Of a DNA stretch of 64,000 nucleotides, positions 35,257 to 43,821 are shown piece after piece. The stretch spans positions 1-64,000 of the forward strand of contig JBLIEU010000005.1 of NCBI GenBank assembly GCA_047633195.1. Direction: 5' to 3'. This DNA comes from JAKVAV01 sp047633195. GTDB lineage: Bacteria > Bacteroidota > Bacteroidia > Flavobacteriales_D > Cryomorphaceae. The notes beneath the pieces were generated by a model. That model was not told where the DNA came from, did not search any database, and worked only from the letters and a program-made list of their open reading frames with translations. The position numbers and the translations under genes are program-made. Numbering within the stretch: the stretch's first letter is position 1; each line of letters starts with the position of its first letter.

Positions 35257-36309
35257 TCATACCATGTCTGTATCTTCTAAAAATCGATGAATGAGTCGTG
35301 GAACTGCATATTGATCAATGTCATCTTTTTGAACAACGCGATAAGCTCCTTCGTCTTTAATAGTTCCTGAAACTTGCACTCTCCAAAAACGTGCTTCTAT
35401 CCTTTGGTGACTTAATAAGTGTGTATATGATTTCTCAGGCGCTGAGCCAATTGATAAAACTTTGGCTTTGGGAAATGTCTCTTGAACATAATTGGTCAAA
35501 TCAACCTGATCGAGACCTTTCAGGTTTTCTATCGATGCGAAATCGTAAAGTCCTTGCCAAATATCTTTTCCTTCACGCTTTCTCAATACTATCTCATTTC
35601 CGGTTTCGATTACAGCATAATCCATCCTCCTTAAAGTCTGCTTAGTCTTTTTCAGCTTAATGGGTCTACTAGCAATGGTCCCGTTTTGAAATGACATGCA
35701 CTTGCCTTGCAAAGGGCAATGAAGACAAAGAGTCTTTTTAGGAGTGCAAACTAAAGCCCCTAATTCCATGATAGCTTGGTTGAACAAATCTGGTCGATCT
35801 TGACTGAGAAGGCGATCGGCCAATTCTTGAAATATCTTTTTTCCCTCTGTTGAGTTAATGGGTGTGTCAATGTCAAAGAGTCTTGATAAAACACGATATA
35901 CATTGCCATCTACTACCGCTTTAGACTCTTTGTAGGCAAAACTGGCTATGGCTGCAGCAGTATACGGCCCTACTCCTTTTAGCTTTATAATAGTGTCGTA
36001 TTCTATTGGGAAAATTCCGTTTAACTCAAAGTGTATGTATTTGGCAGTGGCATGAAGGTTTCTTGCTCTAGAGTAATATCCCAATCCTTGCCAATTTTTC
36101 AGAACCTCCTCTTCGCTTGCCTCTGCTAAGAGTCCAACGTTGGGATAGCTGGACGTGAATTTTACGTAGTAAGCAAGTCCCTGATCAACTCGAGTTTGCT
36201 GAAGAATTATTTCGGATAGCCAAATTTTATATGGGTCAATGGTATCTCTCCATGGTAGGTCTCTTTTTTCTTTTAAATACCACAAAATCAACTGCTCATC
36301 TATTTCCAT
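35257..36309 (-). CDS. mutY: A/G-specific adenine DNA glycosylase
   Basis: Removes adenine mispaired with 8-oxoguanine. The HhH-GPD domain includes IILQQTRVDQGLAYY near residue 33 and LKGVGPYTAAAIASFAYKE near 110. The [4Fe-4S] cluster motif C-x6-C-x2-C-x5-C is intact (CTPKKTLCLHCPLQGKC, near 190). A C-terminal NUDIX-like domain (about 230-345) recognises the lesion. Length 350. It is divergent from the HU gene, with overlapping promoters. Confidence 0.97.
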   Translation of the reverse strand: MEIDEQLILWYLKEKRDLPWRDTIDPYKIWLSEIILQQTRVDQGLAYYVKFTSSYPNVGLLAEASEEEVLKNWQGLGYYSRARNLHATAKYIHFELNGIFPIEYDTIIKLKGVGPYTAAAIASFAYKESKAVVDGNVYRVLSRLFDIDTPINSTEGKKIFQELADRLLSQDRPDLFNQAIMELGALVCTPKKTLCLHCPLQGKCMSFQNGTIASRPIKLKKTKQTLRRMDYAVIETGNEIVLRKREGKDIWQGLYDFASIENLKGLDQVDLTNYVQETFPKAKVLSIGSAPEKSYTHLLSHQRIEARFWRVQVSGTIKDEGAYRVVQKDDIDQYAVPRLIHRFLEDTDMV

Positions 36310-36343
36310 CGGGTCAATAGTTAGGACTCATAGGGTTAAAAAA

Positions 36344-36372
36344 CGAATTTAGCGAAAACACCTTTTGTACAA
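36344..36372 (-). promoter_or_regulatory. mutY promoter, overlapping the HU promoter
   Basis: Minus-strand TTG (36370-36372), an 18-nt spacer and TAAATTCG (36344-36351). Its -33 lies inside the spacer of the divergent HU promoter, and the two -33 elements together form the palindrome TTGTACAA (36365-36372). Confidence 0.6.
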
Positions 36373-36393
36373 CGCTTTTATCGGGTATCTTTG
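36365..36393 (+). promoter_or_regulatory. HU gene promoter
   Basis: TTG (36365-36367), an 18-nt spacer and TATCTTTG (36386-36393): a full match to the Bacteroidota pattern. The leader to the ATG at 36439 is about 40 nt. Confidence 0.7.
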
Positions 36394-36438
36394 CGCGCAA
36401 ATCAGAAATAAGTATTCAATCACATAAGTAAATAACAC

Positions 36439-36729
36439 ATGACTAAAGCAGACGTTGTTGCCGAAATCGCAGAACAAACAGGCCTTGAAAAGGTGGCCGT
36501 TCAAACTACCGTAGAAGCATTTATGAACTCGGTAAAAAAATCATTAACAGACGGCGAGAATGTATACTTGAGAGGATTCGGGAGTTTTATTGTAAAAGAG
36601 AGAGCTGAAAAAATCGGAAGAAATATTTCAGCAAAGGAGCCAATCGTGATTCCTGCACACAATATTCCAGCCTTCAAGCCTTCAAAATCATTCGTGGAGA
36701 AAGTGAAGAAGAACGTTAAGGTAAAATAA
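36439..36729 (+). CDS. HU-family DNA-binding protein
   Basis: Nucleoid protein of 96 residues that bends DNA. It has MTKADVVAEIAEQTGLEK at the N-terminus, the GFGSFIVKERAEKIGRN beta-arm region, and PAHNIPAFKPSKSF for the arm tip. ATG at 36439. It heads HU - TPR - 29-aa basic protein, ending in the terminator at 37350. Confidence 0.95.
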   Translation: MTKADVVAEIAEQTGLEKVAVQTTVEAFMNSVKKSLTDGENVYLRGFGSFIVKERAEKIGRNISAKEPIVIPAHNIPAFKPSKSFVEKVKKNVKVK

Positions 36730-36737
36730 GTAGGGTA

Positions 36738-37229
36738 ATGTCGAGACACCGTGGGTTTCAAATAGCATTGATTTGCGGCACTCTTCTTCTATTGTTGGGG
36801 TTGATTTTGGCACCGCGTTTACCAAAAGATAAGCGCATTGGTCAGATCGGCCCTCTTGCTTTAGAGATTAATCAGGCGGTAGACATTGTCCAAAACGGGG
36901 ACAACCCAATGTCTGGAATCATGAAATTGCGCGGAATTCTTGAAGAAGATTCTACTCAAGTAGATGTTCATTGGCATCTAGCACAATTTTCCGTAACTTC
37001 GCGCCAAATTTCGAATGCAGAGTTGCGTTTCGAAAAAGTAATTCAGTACGATTCCGAAGTGAAGTATCCAACAGCTTACTTTTGGCTAGCACAAACCAAA
37101 GTCCAGTTGAATAAAGAAACGGAGGCCATACCACTTCTTGAGACTTATTTAAATTATGAACAAGATACTGTCGTAATTAGGGGAGTGGAAAGAATGCTGA
37201 ATCAGTTAAAAGAAGAAAATAACTTTTAA
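36738..37229 (+). CDS. Membrane-anchored TPR protein
   Basis: A 163-residue protein with one N-terminal membrane helix (about residues 9-26, LICGTLLLLLGLILAP) and two to three TPR-like helix pairs behind it (MKLRGILEEDSTQVDVHWHLAQFS, then YFWLAQTKVQLNKETEAIPLLETYL region). It follows HU by 8 nt. A tetratricopeptide gene at this position between HU and RNase G is a recurring arrangement in the phylum as I recall it. The function is unknown. Confidence 0.8.
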   Translation: MSRHRGFQIALICGTLLLLLGLILAPRLPKDKRIGQIGPLALEINQAVDIVQNGDNPMSGIMKLRGILEEDSTQVDVHWHLAQFSVTSRQISNAELRFEKVIQYDSEVKYPTAYFWLAQTKVQLNKETEAIPLLETYLNYEQDTVVIRGVERMLNQLKEENNF

Positions 37230-37239
37230 ATAAACTTTT

Positions 37240-37329
37240 ATGCCAAGCGGTAAAAAACGCAAGCGCCACAAGATGGCCACGCACAAACGCAAGAAGCGTC
37301 TACGAAAGAATCGCCACAAGAAGAAATAG
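37240..37329 (+). CDS. 29-residue basic COX24/AURKAIP1-like protein
   Basis: A very short, extremely basic protein, MPSGKKRKRHKMATHKRKKR followed by nine more residues, 18 of 29 being Lys, Arg or His-flanked basic positions. It resembles the AURKAIP1/COX24 family; the mitochondrial relative is ribosomal protein mS38, so a ribosome-bound role is likely but inferred. It starts 10 nt after the TPR gene and is followed by an intrinsic terminator. It is too short for most gene finders. Confidence 0.82.
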   Translation: MPSGKKRKRHKMATHKRKKRLRKNRHKKK

Positions 37330-37349
37330 ATTTTTCTGATTGATTTAGC

Positions 37350-37370
37350 GCGGGCTTGAAGCCCGTTTTT
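37350..37370 (+). terminator. Terminator after the HU operon
   Basis: CGGGC (37351-37355), loop TTGAA, GCCCG (37361-37365) and five T. It separates the HU-TPR-basic protein unit from the RNase G gene 22 nt later. Confidence 0.75.
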
Positions 37371-37392
37371 CGGCACATAATTTTTGGAACTC

Positions 37393-38940
37393 GTGAATCT
37401 TGAGCTAGTAGTAAATGCCAAGGGAAACGAAGTTGATATTGCCTTTCTGAAGGACAATGTTCTTACAGAACTGCACAAGGAGAAAGGAAATCAAGATTTT
37501 GCGGTAGGCGATATTTATCTTGGAAAGGTACATCGTGTTATCCCAAGCCTTAATGCGGCATTCGTCGATGTAGGCTATGAGAAAGATGCATTTTTGCATT
37601 ACCTCGATCTTGGTCCCCAGTTTAAGTCACTTCACAAGCTGGTGAAGCGAACTTTGTCTTCCAAGTCGGTTCCTGCGTCCCTTCAAGATTTTCCTTTAGA
37701 GGAGGATATTGATAAGCACGGTAAGATCAACGACATCGTTTCCGGTAGTCAAAACATTTTAGTACAGGTTGCTAAGGAGCCTATATCATCTAAAGGCCCT
37801 AGGCTCACCTCTGAAATCACCTTGGCGGGACGATTCGTCGTTCTTGTGCCTTTCGGTGATAAAATTTCGCTTTCGCAGCGCATCAGAAACAAGGAGGAAC
37901 GGACTAGATTGCGTCGCCTTCTTCAGAGTATTAAGCCAAAGAATTTTGGCGTAATAGTGAGGACTGTCGCTGAGAATAAAAAGGTGGCAGAACTAGACGC
38001 TGACCTGAAAGATCTCTATGTGAGGTGGGAAAAAATTCATGAGAATCTGAAGAATGCGAAGCCGCCTATGAGAGTGTTGGGTGAGTTGAACAGGACATCA
38101 ACCGTTCTTAGAGATTTGCTTAGCGCCAACTTTTCTAAGATCCATATCAACGATCCTGAATTAGGAGAAGAGGTGAAAGAATACCTTAGAAAGATCGCTC
38201 CGAAACAGGAGAAGATTGTAAAGATTCACGATGGCATCGATGTATTTGAAAAGTTCGGAGTGAATCGTCAGATAAAGACCACTTTTGGGCGCCAGGTTAA
38301 CTTGAAGAGTGGAGCTTATCTGATCGTAGAGCATACGGAAGCCATGCACGTAATAGACGTGAACAGCGGCAGCCGTAAGGCTGGTGACAAAGGGCAGGCA
38401 CAGAACGCTCTTGAAACCAATCTGGAGTGTGCAGAGGAAATCGCAAGAGTACTACGCCTGAGAGATATGGGCGGTATCATTGCCATTGACTTCATTGATA
38501 TGCCTGATCGGGCGCATCAAAAGCAGCTTTTTGAGAAACTAAAAGACTGTCTCAAAGACGATAAAGCCAAACATAACGTTTTGCCTCCAAGTAAATTTGG
38601 GGTAGTTGAGGTTACTCGACAACGGGTAAGAGAAGTGACGGATATTTCCACTGAAGAGGATTGTCCTTGCTGTGATGGTTCGGGAAAGATTCAGGCTTCA
38701 GTTTTGATCACCGATCAAATTGAAAACAACCTGAGGTACTTGGCGGAAGAAATAAAAGTGAAGAATGTCACTATTAAAGCCCATCCTTTCCTATCAGCAT
38801 TCTTGACGAAAGGCCTTATTTCCATGCGAAGGAAGTGGGGAATGAAGTTTAAGGTGAGCATAAAAGTGGTGGCTGATACTGACTATTCTTTTCTTCAGTA
38901 TAAGTTCTTCAATACTCATGGAGAGCCAATCGACGATTAG
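37393..38940 (+). CDS. rng: Ribonuclease G / E family endoribonuclease
   Basis: Endoribonuclease for rRNA maturation and mRNA turnover, 515 residues. An N-terminal S1 domain (VGDIYLGKVHRVIPSLNAAF, about 35-125) is followed by the DNase I-like catalytic region with VIDVNSGSR near 318 and GIIAIDFIDM near 360. The zinc-link is CPCCDGSG near 420. Family members start MN-E-LV-NA, which favours GTG 37393; TTG 37384 is the alternative, three residues longer. The stop TAG overlaps the convergent gene's stop. Confidence 0.95.
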   Translation: MNLELVVNAKGNEVDIAFLKDNVLTELHKEKGNQDFAVGDIYLGKVHRVIPSLNAAFVDVGYEKDAFLHYLDLGPQFKSLHKLVKRTLSSKSVPASLQDFPLEEDIDKHGKINDIVSGSQNILVQVAKEPISSKGPRLTSEITLAGRFVVLVPFGDKISLSQRIRNKEERTRLRRLLQSIKPKNFGVIVRTVAENKKVAELDADLKDLYVRWEKIHENLKNAKPPMRVLGELNRTSTVLRDLLSANFSKIHINDPELGEEVKEYLRKIAPKQEKIVKIHDGIDVFEKFGVNRQIKTTFGRQVNLKSGAYLIVEHTEAMHVIDVNSGSRKAGDKGQAQNALETNLECAEEIARVLRLRDMGGIIAIDFIDMPDRAHQKQLFEKLKDCLKDDKAKHNVLPPSKFGVVEVTRQRVREVTDISTEEDCPCCDGSGKIQASVLITDQIENNLRYLAEEIKVKNVTIKAHPFLSAFLTKGLISMRRKWGMKFKVSIKVVADTDYSFLQYKFFNTHGEPIDD

Positions 38941-39620
38941 ATAGTGTCATCCACCAAGTGATCTCTAATGTCCTTGTCGTCATTGTCTGATGAGAACCCC
39001 ACAATGTCTTTATAGACAGCGTACAATATGCAGTAACTTACGGGAAATGTGATCAATAGTCCTACCACTAGGAACAAGACGCCTATTATATTGAAAATTC
39101 CCAATAAGATGATAAGCGCAAAAAAGTGGAACCACTTCTTGGTTACTAATTTGACACTCGTCTTGATCGATTCCCAAAAATCCAAACGGGTAAATACGAT
39201 TAAAGGAACAGCGAGGCTTACACCAACTGCTAGCCAAATTCCTGGAAGGATCAGCAATACGATGCCAATCGAAATCAGAATCCCCGAAATAAGTGAAACG
39301 AGGAATAGTTGAACGATGTAGTCGAATCCCTTAAAGAAGTCGTTAAACTCCAAAGTGCCCTCTTGATCTAATTTCCTAGCCCCAATAAATAGACCTGCAG
39401 TGAGAGCAGGGCCAAGCAAATAGGACGCTATTTCTCCCAAGTATTCTGGCAAAAAGTTCAATGAAGCCAAAATCAGACCCGCTACAAGCCCATACAAAAC
39501 AAAAGGACCTGGTTCTTTTCGAAAGAGGTTCCAACCCTCGGAGAAGTACTTCTCGAGCTCAAAAGAATACCCGTTTTGAATCTTTCTATCGATTCGACTT
39601 TTGTCGTCTTGAATATGCAT
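38937..39620 (-). CDS. Integral membrane protein, function unknown
   Basis: A 227-residue protein with a charged N-terminus and about five to six helices. The PGIWLAVGVSLAVPLIVF segment and adjacent SIKTSVKLVTKKWFHFF recall the YciC/DUF975-like membrane-protein fold seen across bacteria. It lies 20 nt downstream of the DUF58 gene and is probably the last gene of the SpoIIM-DUF4129-DUF4350-MoxR-DUF58 operon. No specific function can be given. Confidence 0.72.
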   Translation of the reverse strand: MHIQDDKSRIDRKIQNGYSFELEKYFSEGWNLFRKEPGPFVLYGLVAGLILASLNFLPEYLGEIASYLLGPALTAGLFIGARKLDQEGTLEFNDFFKGFDYIVQLFLVSLISGILISIGIVLLILPGIWLAVGVSLAVPLIVFTRLDFWESIKTSVKLVTKKWFHFFALIILLGIFNIIGVLFLVVGLLITFPVSYCILYAVYKDIVGFSSDNDDKDIRDHLVDDTI

Positions 39621-39640
39621 GGTTGTAATTTGCTTCTAAA

Positions 39641-40975
39641 TTAAATGATTCCTCGAGACTTTAGCTCCATGTACTTGTTTATCACCTCAACTGATAGCTT
39701 CTCAGGTTCACAAGAGATGGTTTGAATCCCTTGTTTTCTCAGCTTATTTGCGATCTCTTCACGTTCGCTCGCTCGCTTCGCGGCCAGAGTAACTCGATAT
39801 ACATCATCTACTGACTCTTTGGATTGATGAGCCTTGGCCATCAATTCAGAATCTTTGAAGAGAACCATTACCAAGAGATGTTTACGACTTATTTTTTTGA
39901 GAAGGGGCAGCGCTCTATCTGCCGTGTGCTTGGTTTCAAAATTGGCGAAGAGAAGAATCAAACTTCTGTTTCTTGCTAGTCGATTCACCGATTTGAACAA
40001 TAGTTCAAAATCGGGTTCGAGGGTTCTCTCTTTTTCGTGGTAAAGAGAGTCGAGTATTTTTCTGATTTGTCCCGATCGATTCTCCGCTCGAAGTGCAGTT
40101 CCAATTTTATTTGAAAATGTAATTAGGCCAACATTGTCATATTTCTTCAAAGCTACATTTGAGATAGCCAGAGTGGCATTGATCGCATAATCCAAGTAAG
40201 TGACATTGCGAAAAGCCATTTTCATAGCCCGCCCTTTGCTGATGACACAATATAGATTTTGGCTTCGTTCGTCTTGGTAATGATTGACCAGGAGTTCCCG
40301 AGTCTTACCCGTCGCCTTCCAGTTTATGCTCCGGTAATCATCGCCCTCCGTAAATGGAGAAATTTGTTCAAATTCATAACTCTGTCCTATTCGTTTGTGC
40401 CGCTTATGGCCCATCGGCGACGCCATTCTACTAAAAGCCAATAGCTCGGTATCATGCATTTGTTTTATGCTAGGATACACGGCGATTTCTCTTTCCAAGG
40501 GCAATGATATTCGGCGTTTTATGAAGTGCAAGGGGCCTTCCAACAGTACGTTTAAGGTACCGAACTTGTATATCCCTCGATCGATTGGTCTCATCTTGTA
40601 CATGGTTGTGTTTCTGCCAGGCTCAAGAGTTTTTTCAATTCTGAAGTTGCGCTTTTGTAACTGATCGGGCAATTCGTCGATTATAGTCGCCTGAAGGGGC
40701 ATCGGGCTGCTGAGCTCAAAAAGTATTTTGACTTCAGTATCATCGGCCAACCCTAGGATCTTCGGCAATTCTCGTTTGCCTTTTAGTTTCACATTCTTGC
40801 TGAAAAGGATGACCGCATCAGCAGCGCTGAGAACAACCAGCATAGCTGCTACCACCTGCCCAAGCCGAAAGAGCATTGGAAAACTGAAACCGAATGCACA
40901 TAAAAATATAGCAGTGGCTCCCGTCGTAAAAAATAGGGGAGTTAACCAAATTTTTTGTGCCCAGCCTTTTCTCAT
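39641..40975 (-). CDS. DUF58 domain-containing protein
   Basis: A 444-residue protein with two N-terminal membrane helices (about 10-60). A beta-rich domain follows, then the DUF58 core (GDDYRSINWKATGKTRELLV near 210) and a von Willebrand A-like fold (about 240-400) with degenerate MIDAS residues. DUF58 proteins are nearly always encoded beside MoxR ATPases, as here. They are thought to act as adaptor or client proteins for the ATPase at the membrane. Its ATG overlaps the moxR stop by 4 nt. Confidence 0.92.
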   Translation of the reverse strand: MRKGWAQKIWLTPLFFTTGATAIFLCAFGFSFPMLFRLGQVVAAMLVVLSAADAVILFSKNVKLKGKRELPKILGLADDTEVKILFELSSPMPLQATIIDELPDQLQKRNFRIEKTLEPGRNTTMYKMRPIDRGIYKFGTLNVLLEGPLHFIKRRISLPLEREIAVYPSIKQMHDTELLAFSRMASPMGHKRHKRIGQSYEFEQISPFTEGDDYRSINWKATGKTRELLVNHYQDERSQNLYCVISKGRAMKMAFRNVTYLDYAINATLAISNVALKKYDNVGLITFSNKIGTALRAENRSGQIRKILDSLYHEKERTLEPDFELLFKSVNRLARNRSLILLFANFETKHTADRALPLLKKISRKHLLVMVLFKDSELMAKAHQSKESVDDVYRVTLAAKRASEREEIANKLRKQGIQTISCEPEKLSVEVINKYMELKSRGII

Positions 40976-41994
40976 TTAGGCACCTCTACTTTTCGGATTA
41001 AGCTCTCTATTACTTCTTTGAGTTCTATTCCTTCTATTTCACGCTCGTAGCTTAAGATCAAGCGGTGATTCAAAACAGGGAAAACCGCTTTTTTGATGTC
41101 GTCGGGTGTTACGAAACCGCGTCCATTCATCAATGCCAATGCTTTCGAAGCTTTGAGGATACCCAAAGAGGCTCTGGGTGACGCGCCCAAATAAAGGTCG
41201 CTATTGTTTCTCGTGCGGTCTACTATTTGGGCAATGTAAGTGATGAGTTCATCCTTGATGAAAATCTGCTCCACCACTTTTCGGAATTTGAGGAGATCTG
41301 CACCACTAAGCACGGGTTTAATCTGGTCTTCACGATTTCCGTAGAAGTCAGATTTGAATCTTCTAAGCATGATTTCCTCCTCTTCGAGACTGGGGTAGGT
41401 AGCCACCAGCTTAAAGATGAAACGGTCGAGCTGTGCTTCGGGCAGTTTATAGGTTCCTTCCTGCTCTACAGGGTTTTGGGTAGCCACTACAAAAAAGGGA
41501 GGGTCGAGCTTGTAAGTATGCCCATCTACACTCACCTGCTTCTCTTCCATTACTTCCATAAGGGCGGCCTGAGTCTTGGCTGGAGCTCGGTTTATCTCAT
41601 CTATCAGAACTACATTGCTGAAAATCGGCCCCTTTTTGTAATGAAACTCGGAACGCTTCATGTCAAATACTGTGGTTCCAATAATGTCGGTTGGCATTAG
41701 GTCAGGCGTAAACTGAATACGCGTGAAGTCTACCGCGATACATTTGGCTAAGAGTTTTGAAATCAACGTTTTCGCAACACCAGGAACACCTTCTAACAGA
41801 ACGTGTCCATCGGTGAGAAGGGCTGCAATCATGAAGTTGATAATCTCCACCTGACCAACGATCACTTTCTCAATTTCCTTTCGGATTTTGTCAATGGCAA
41901 GGCCTGTCTCGTACGCTTCCGCGCTGAGCTGACTTTCAGGGCTAGACTCCTTTGGTGGCGTTTCGCTCTCTTGGTTTTCGTTTTCTAGGGACAT
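40972..41994 (-). CDS. MoxR-family AAA+ ATPase
   Basis: AAA+ chaperone of 340 residues. Walker A is GVPGVAKT near residue 75, Walker B VLIDEINRAPAKTQAALMEVM near 137, and sensor 1 is ATQNPVEQEGTYKLPEAQLD near 180. An AAA lid domain occupies the C-terminus. The first 25 residues are an acidic, Ser/Glu-rich tail without predicted structure. It overlaps the DUF4350 gene by 10 nt and DUF58 by 4 nt. Confidence 0.95.
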   Translation of the reverse strand: MSLENENQESETPPKESSPESQLSAEAYETGLAIDKIRKEIEKVIVGQVEIINFMIAALLTDGHVLLEGVPGVAKTLISKLLAKCIAVDFTRIQFTPDLMPTDIIGTTVFDMKRSEFHYKKGPIFSNVVLIDEINRAPAKTQAALMEVMEEKQVSVDGHTYKLDPPFFVVATQNPVEQEGTYKLPEAQLDRFIFKLVATYPSLEEEEIMLRRFKSDFYGNREDQIKPVLSGADLLKFRKVVEQIFIKDELITYIAQIVDRTRNNSDLYLGASPRASLGILKASKALALMNGRGFVTPDDIKKAVFPVLNHRLILSYEREIEGIELKEVIESLIRKVEVPK

Positions 41995-43199
41995 CGGTTA
42001 TAGAATTCAGTTATTTCGCGATCAATTTTAAGTAGTTCGCTATCATTCAAGGCGCTATTGTATCGCGAGCGCTCCAGCTGCTTGAAAAATAGCTCAATAT
42101 AATCCTTATCCAGTTTTAATTTAGCCGAAGCCAGCTCATAGAAGTCATCATCGAGCTTGTTTGCGTTAAGGCTGTACCTATTTCGCAAAAATGATTGAAG
42201 CAGCTTTACCTGACTCTGCAAGATATCCCGATGGCTTCCTTCTTTGCGAAACAAGCGATACATCATATCTAAGTAGGCCGATGTTTGATTTTCGGGCAAT
42301 GATACCACAGGAATGGCTCTTTGCTTTCGACGCATACTGTTGATGATGTAAAGCAACGCCAAGACCAATGTGAGGTACCAAGCCCATTTTAATGATTGAT
42401 GTGCTAGAATAAATTTGAGTGGGCTTTCGCCAATATTGGGGCCTCCGCCGTTTGATGATGATGATGCAATTCCTGGTTCGAGATAATAGACGCTTTCGCC
42501 TTCCACTTGGCCAATCAATCCATTTACGTAGTTGAACACGCTATCTTCTCTAAAATGGTAATTGGTAAAAACGAGTGGAGTTGTATGCAGAAGAAGCTTT
42601 CCGTTTTCCGTTTTTTTCTCGATCAGGTTGGCGTGTTTTTCTCCGTTAATTTCAATAAACCCCATTTCCTCCGAGCACGGCAAATCTTTGAAGTAAATCC
42701 ATGAATGCAAGCTGGGTTCATTGAACGCATCGAGGGAAAGCTCAAAAGATGCGCTTCCATCCTCAACCTTGATCGACATAGACTCCTGCTTATCCGAGAG
42801 GGATTGGCCCGCGTTTGCGCCGCAATCATCTAAGTAGGGCAGGGTCTTTCCCGCCAATGTGGAGCTGATTAGCAGATTATTGCCGTTGTCTACAAATTGC
42901 TTTAGAAGGGAGGCTTCTGTAGAATCTATCCAAGCGTAACCAGCAATATAGACCATGGTATTCCCAGTGCTTTCCAAGTAACTGGTATCTGCAAAAAGTC
43001 CTTCAAGCACTTCAAATTCAGCGGCTGACTCCGCTAAGACTCCTTTGAATAAACTCAGATCGTAAGGTTGGAGACCATCATCATTGTACGTTTCATTCCA
43101 AGCATACCGTTCATTGGCTTGAGCCAAAAAATAGACTACCCCAAGTAGCACTACTGCGGCAATTGCAATCAATATGCTGTTCTTGCGATTCTTATCCAT
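41985..43199 (-). CDS. DUF4350 domain-containing membrane protein
   Basis: A 404-residue protein with an N-terminal membrane helix (about 10-25). A periplasmic DUF4350 domain follows (about 40-245), containing MVYIAGYAWIDSTEASLLKQF and the NNLLISSTL segment, as in GATase-like folds. A second helix (about 270-290) and a cytoplasmic C-terminal domain (about 295-404) complete it. Its role is unknown; its genes regularly neighbour moxR/DUF58. It overlaps both neighbours. Confidence 0.85.
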   Translation of the reverse strand: MDKNRKNSILIAIAAVVLLGVVYFLAQANERYAWNETYNDDGLQPYDLSLFKGVLAESAAEFEVLEGLFADTSYLESTGNTMVYIAGYAWIDSTEASLLKQFVDNGNNLLISSTLAGKTLPYLDDCGANAGQSLSDKQESMSIKVEDGSASFELSLDAFNEPSLHSWIYFKDLPCSEEMGFIEINGEKHANLIEKKTENGKLLLHTTPLVFTNYHFREDSVFNYVNGLIGQVEGESVYYLEPGIASSSSNGGGPNIGESPLKFILAHQSLKWAWYLTLVLALLYIINSMRRKQRAIPVVSLPENQTSAYLDMMYRLFRKEGSHRDILQSQVKLLQSFLRNRYSLNANKLDDDFYELASAKLKLDKDYIELFFKQLERSRYNSALNDSELLKIDREITEFYNRCP

Positions 43200-43821
43200 T
43201 TTTTATGGATTCGATGAATGCTAAAAATCGAGGCTCGGCTCGGTCAAAATCAAGTTGATTCACTTCATTCGCTCCGTACCAAGTGAATTCATGGAGAAGG
43301 GTCAGCTGGAAGAAATCTTGGGCTTTTTCCTGCCACGACATTTCTTGAGTGTACTCGCGGTTGGTTTTGTCGGCTGCGGCTTTGAGCTTGCCTTGAGAAT
43401 CAAGGTGCTTAATTATAATCTGGTAGAGTATTCTCGTCGCTTCGCGAAAGTTCTTCTCTTCTTTTGCTTTTTTGTGCGCAGCCCATAGCTCTGCGAGCGG
43501 CGATAAAGCAGTTGGACCTTCTTCAGCAGAATCTACCTCTACCGCATTTTCTTTCTTTCCTTCAGATTTGACTCGATTACTCGTGACTAGGCGCACCACG
43601 ATGAATATCAGTAAAGCCGCCAAAATCGCAATTGCGATGTATCGAAAAGCCACCACCCAGTCTAGGGTATTGATACCCGGTGCGTCGAGACCAAGTTCCT
43701 GCACTTCGGGCGGAGCTTCATTGAACTCCATTCCTTCTTTGTCATCCAGCCACGTTTTGCGGTCGAGTGGGGCTTGCATGTAGTGAAATTGCCCTACCAG
43801 ATATGTGATTCGCTCCATCAT
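43192..43821 (-). CDS. DUF4129 domain-containing membrane protein
   Basis: A 209-residue protein. After a short N-terminal segment, one helix (about 57-75) leads into a charged linker and a C-terminal DUF4129 domain (about 110-205). The domain carries NFREATRILYQIIIKHLDSQGKL and the family-typical LHEFTWYGANEVNQLDFDRAEP. Often the DUF4129 domain is fused to transglutaminase-like proteins; here it stands alone. Start ATG at 43821 overlaps the SpoIIM-fusion stop. Confidence 0.87.
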   Translation of the reverse strand: MMERITYLVGQFHYMQAPLDRKTWLDDKEGMEFNEAPPEVQELGLDAPGINTLDWVVAFRYIAIAILAALLIFIVVRLVTSNRVKSEGKKENAVEVDSAEEGPTALSPLAELWAAHKKAKEEKNFREATRILYQIIIKHLDSQGKLKAAADKTNREYTQEMSWQEKAQDFFQLTLLHEFTWYGANEVNQLDFDRAEPRFLAFIESIKNG

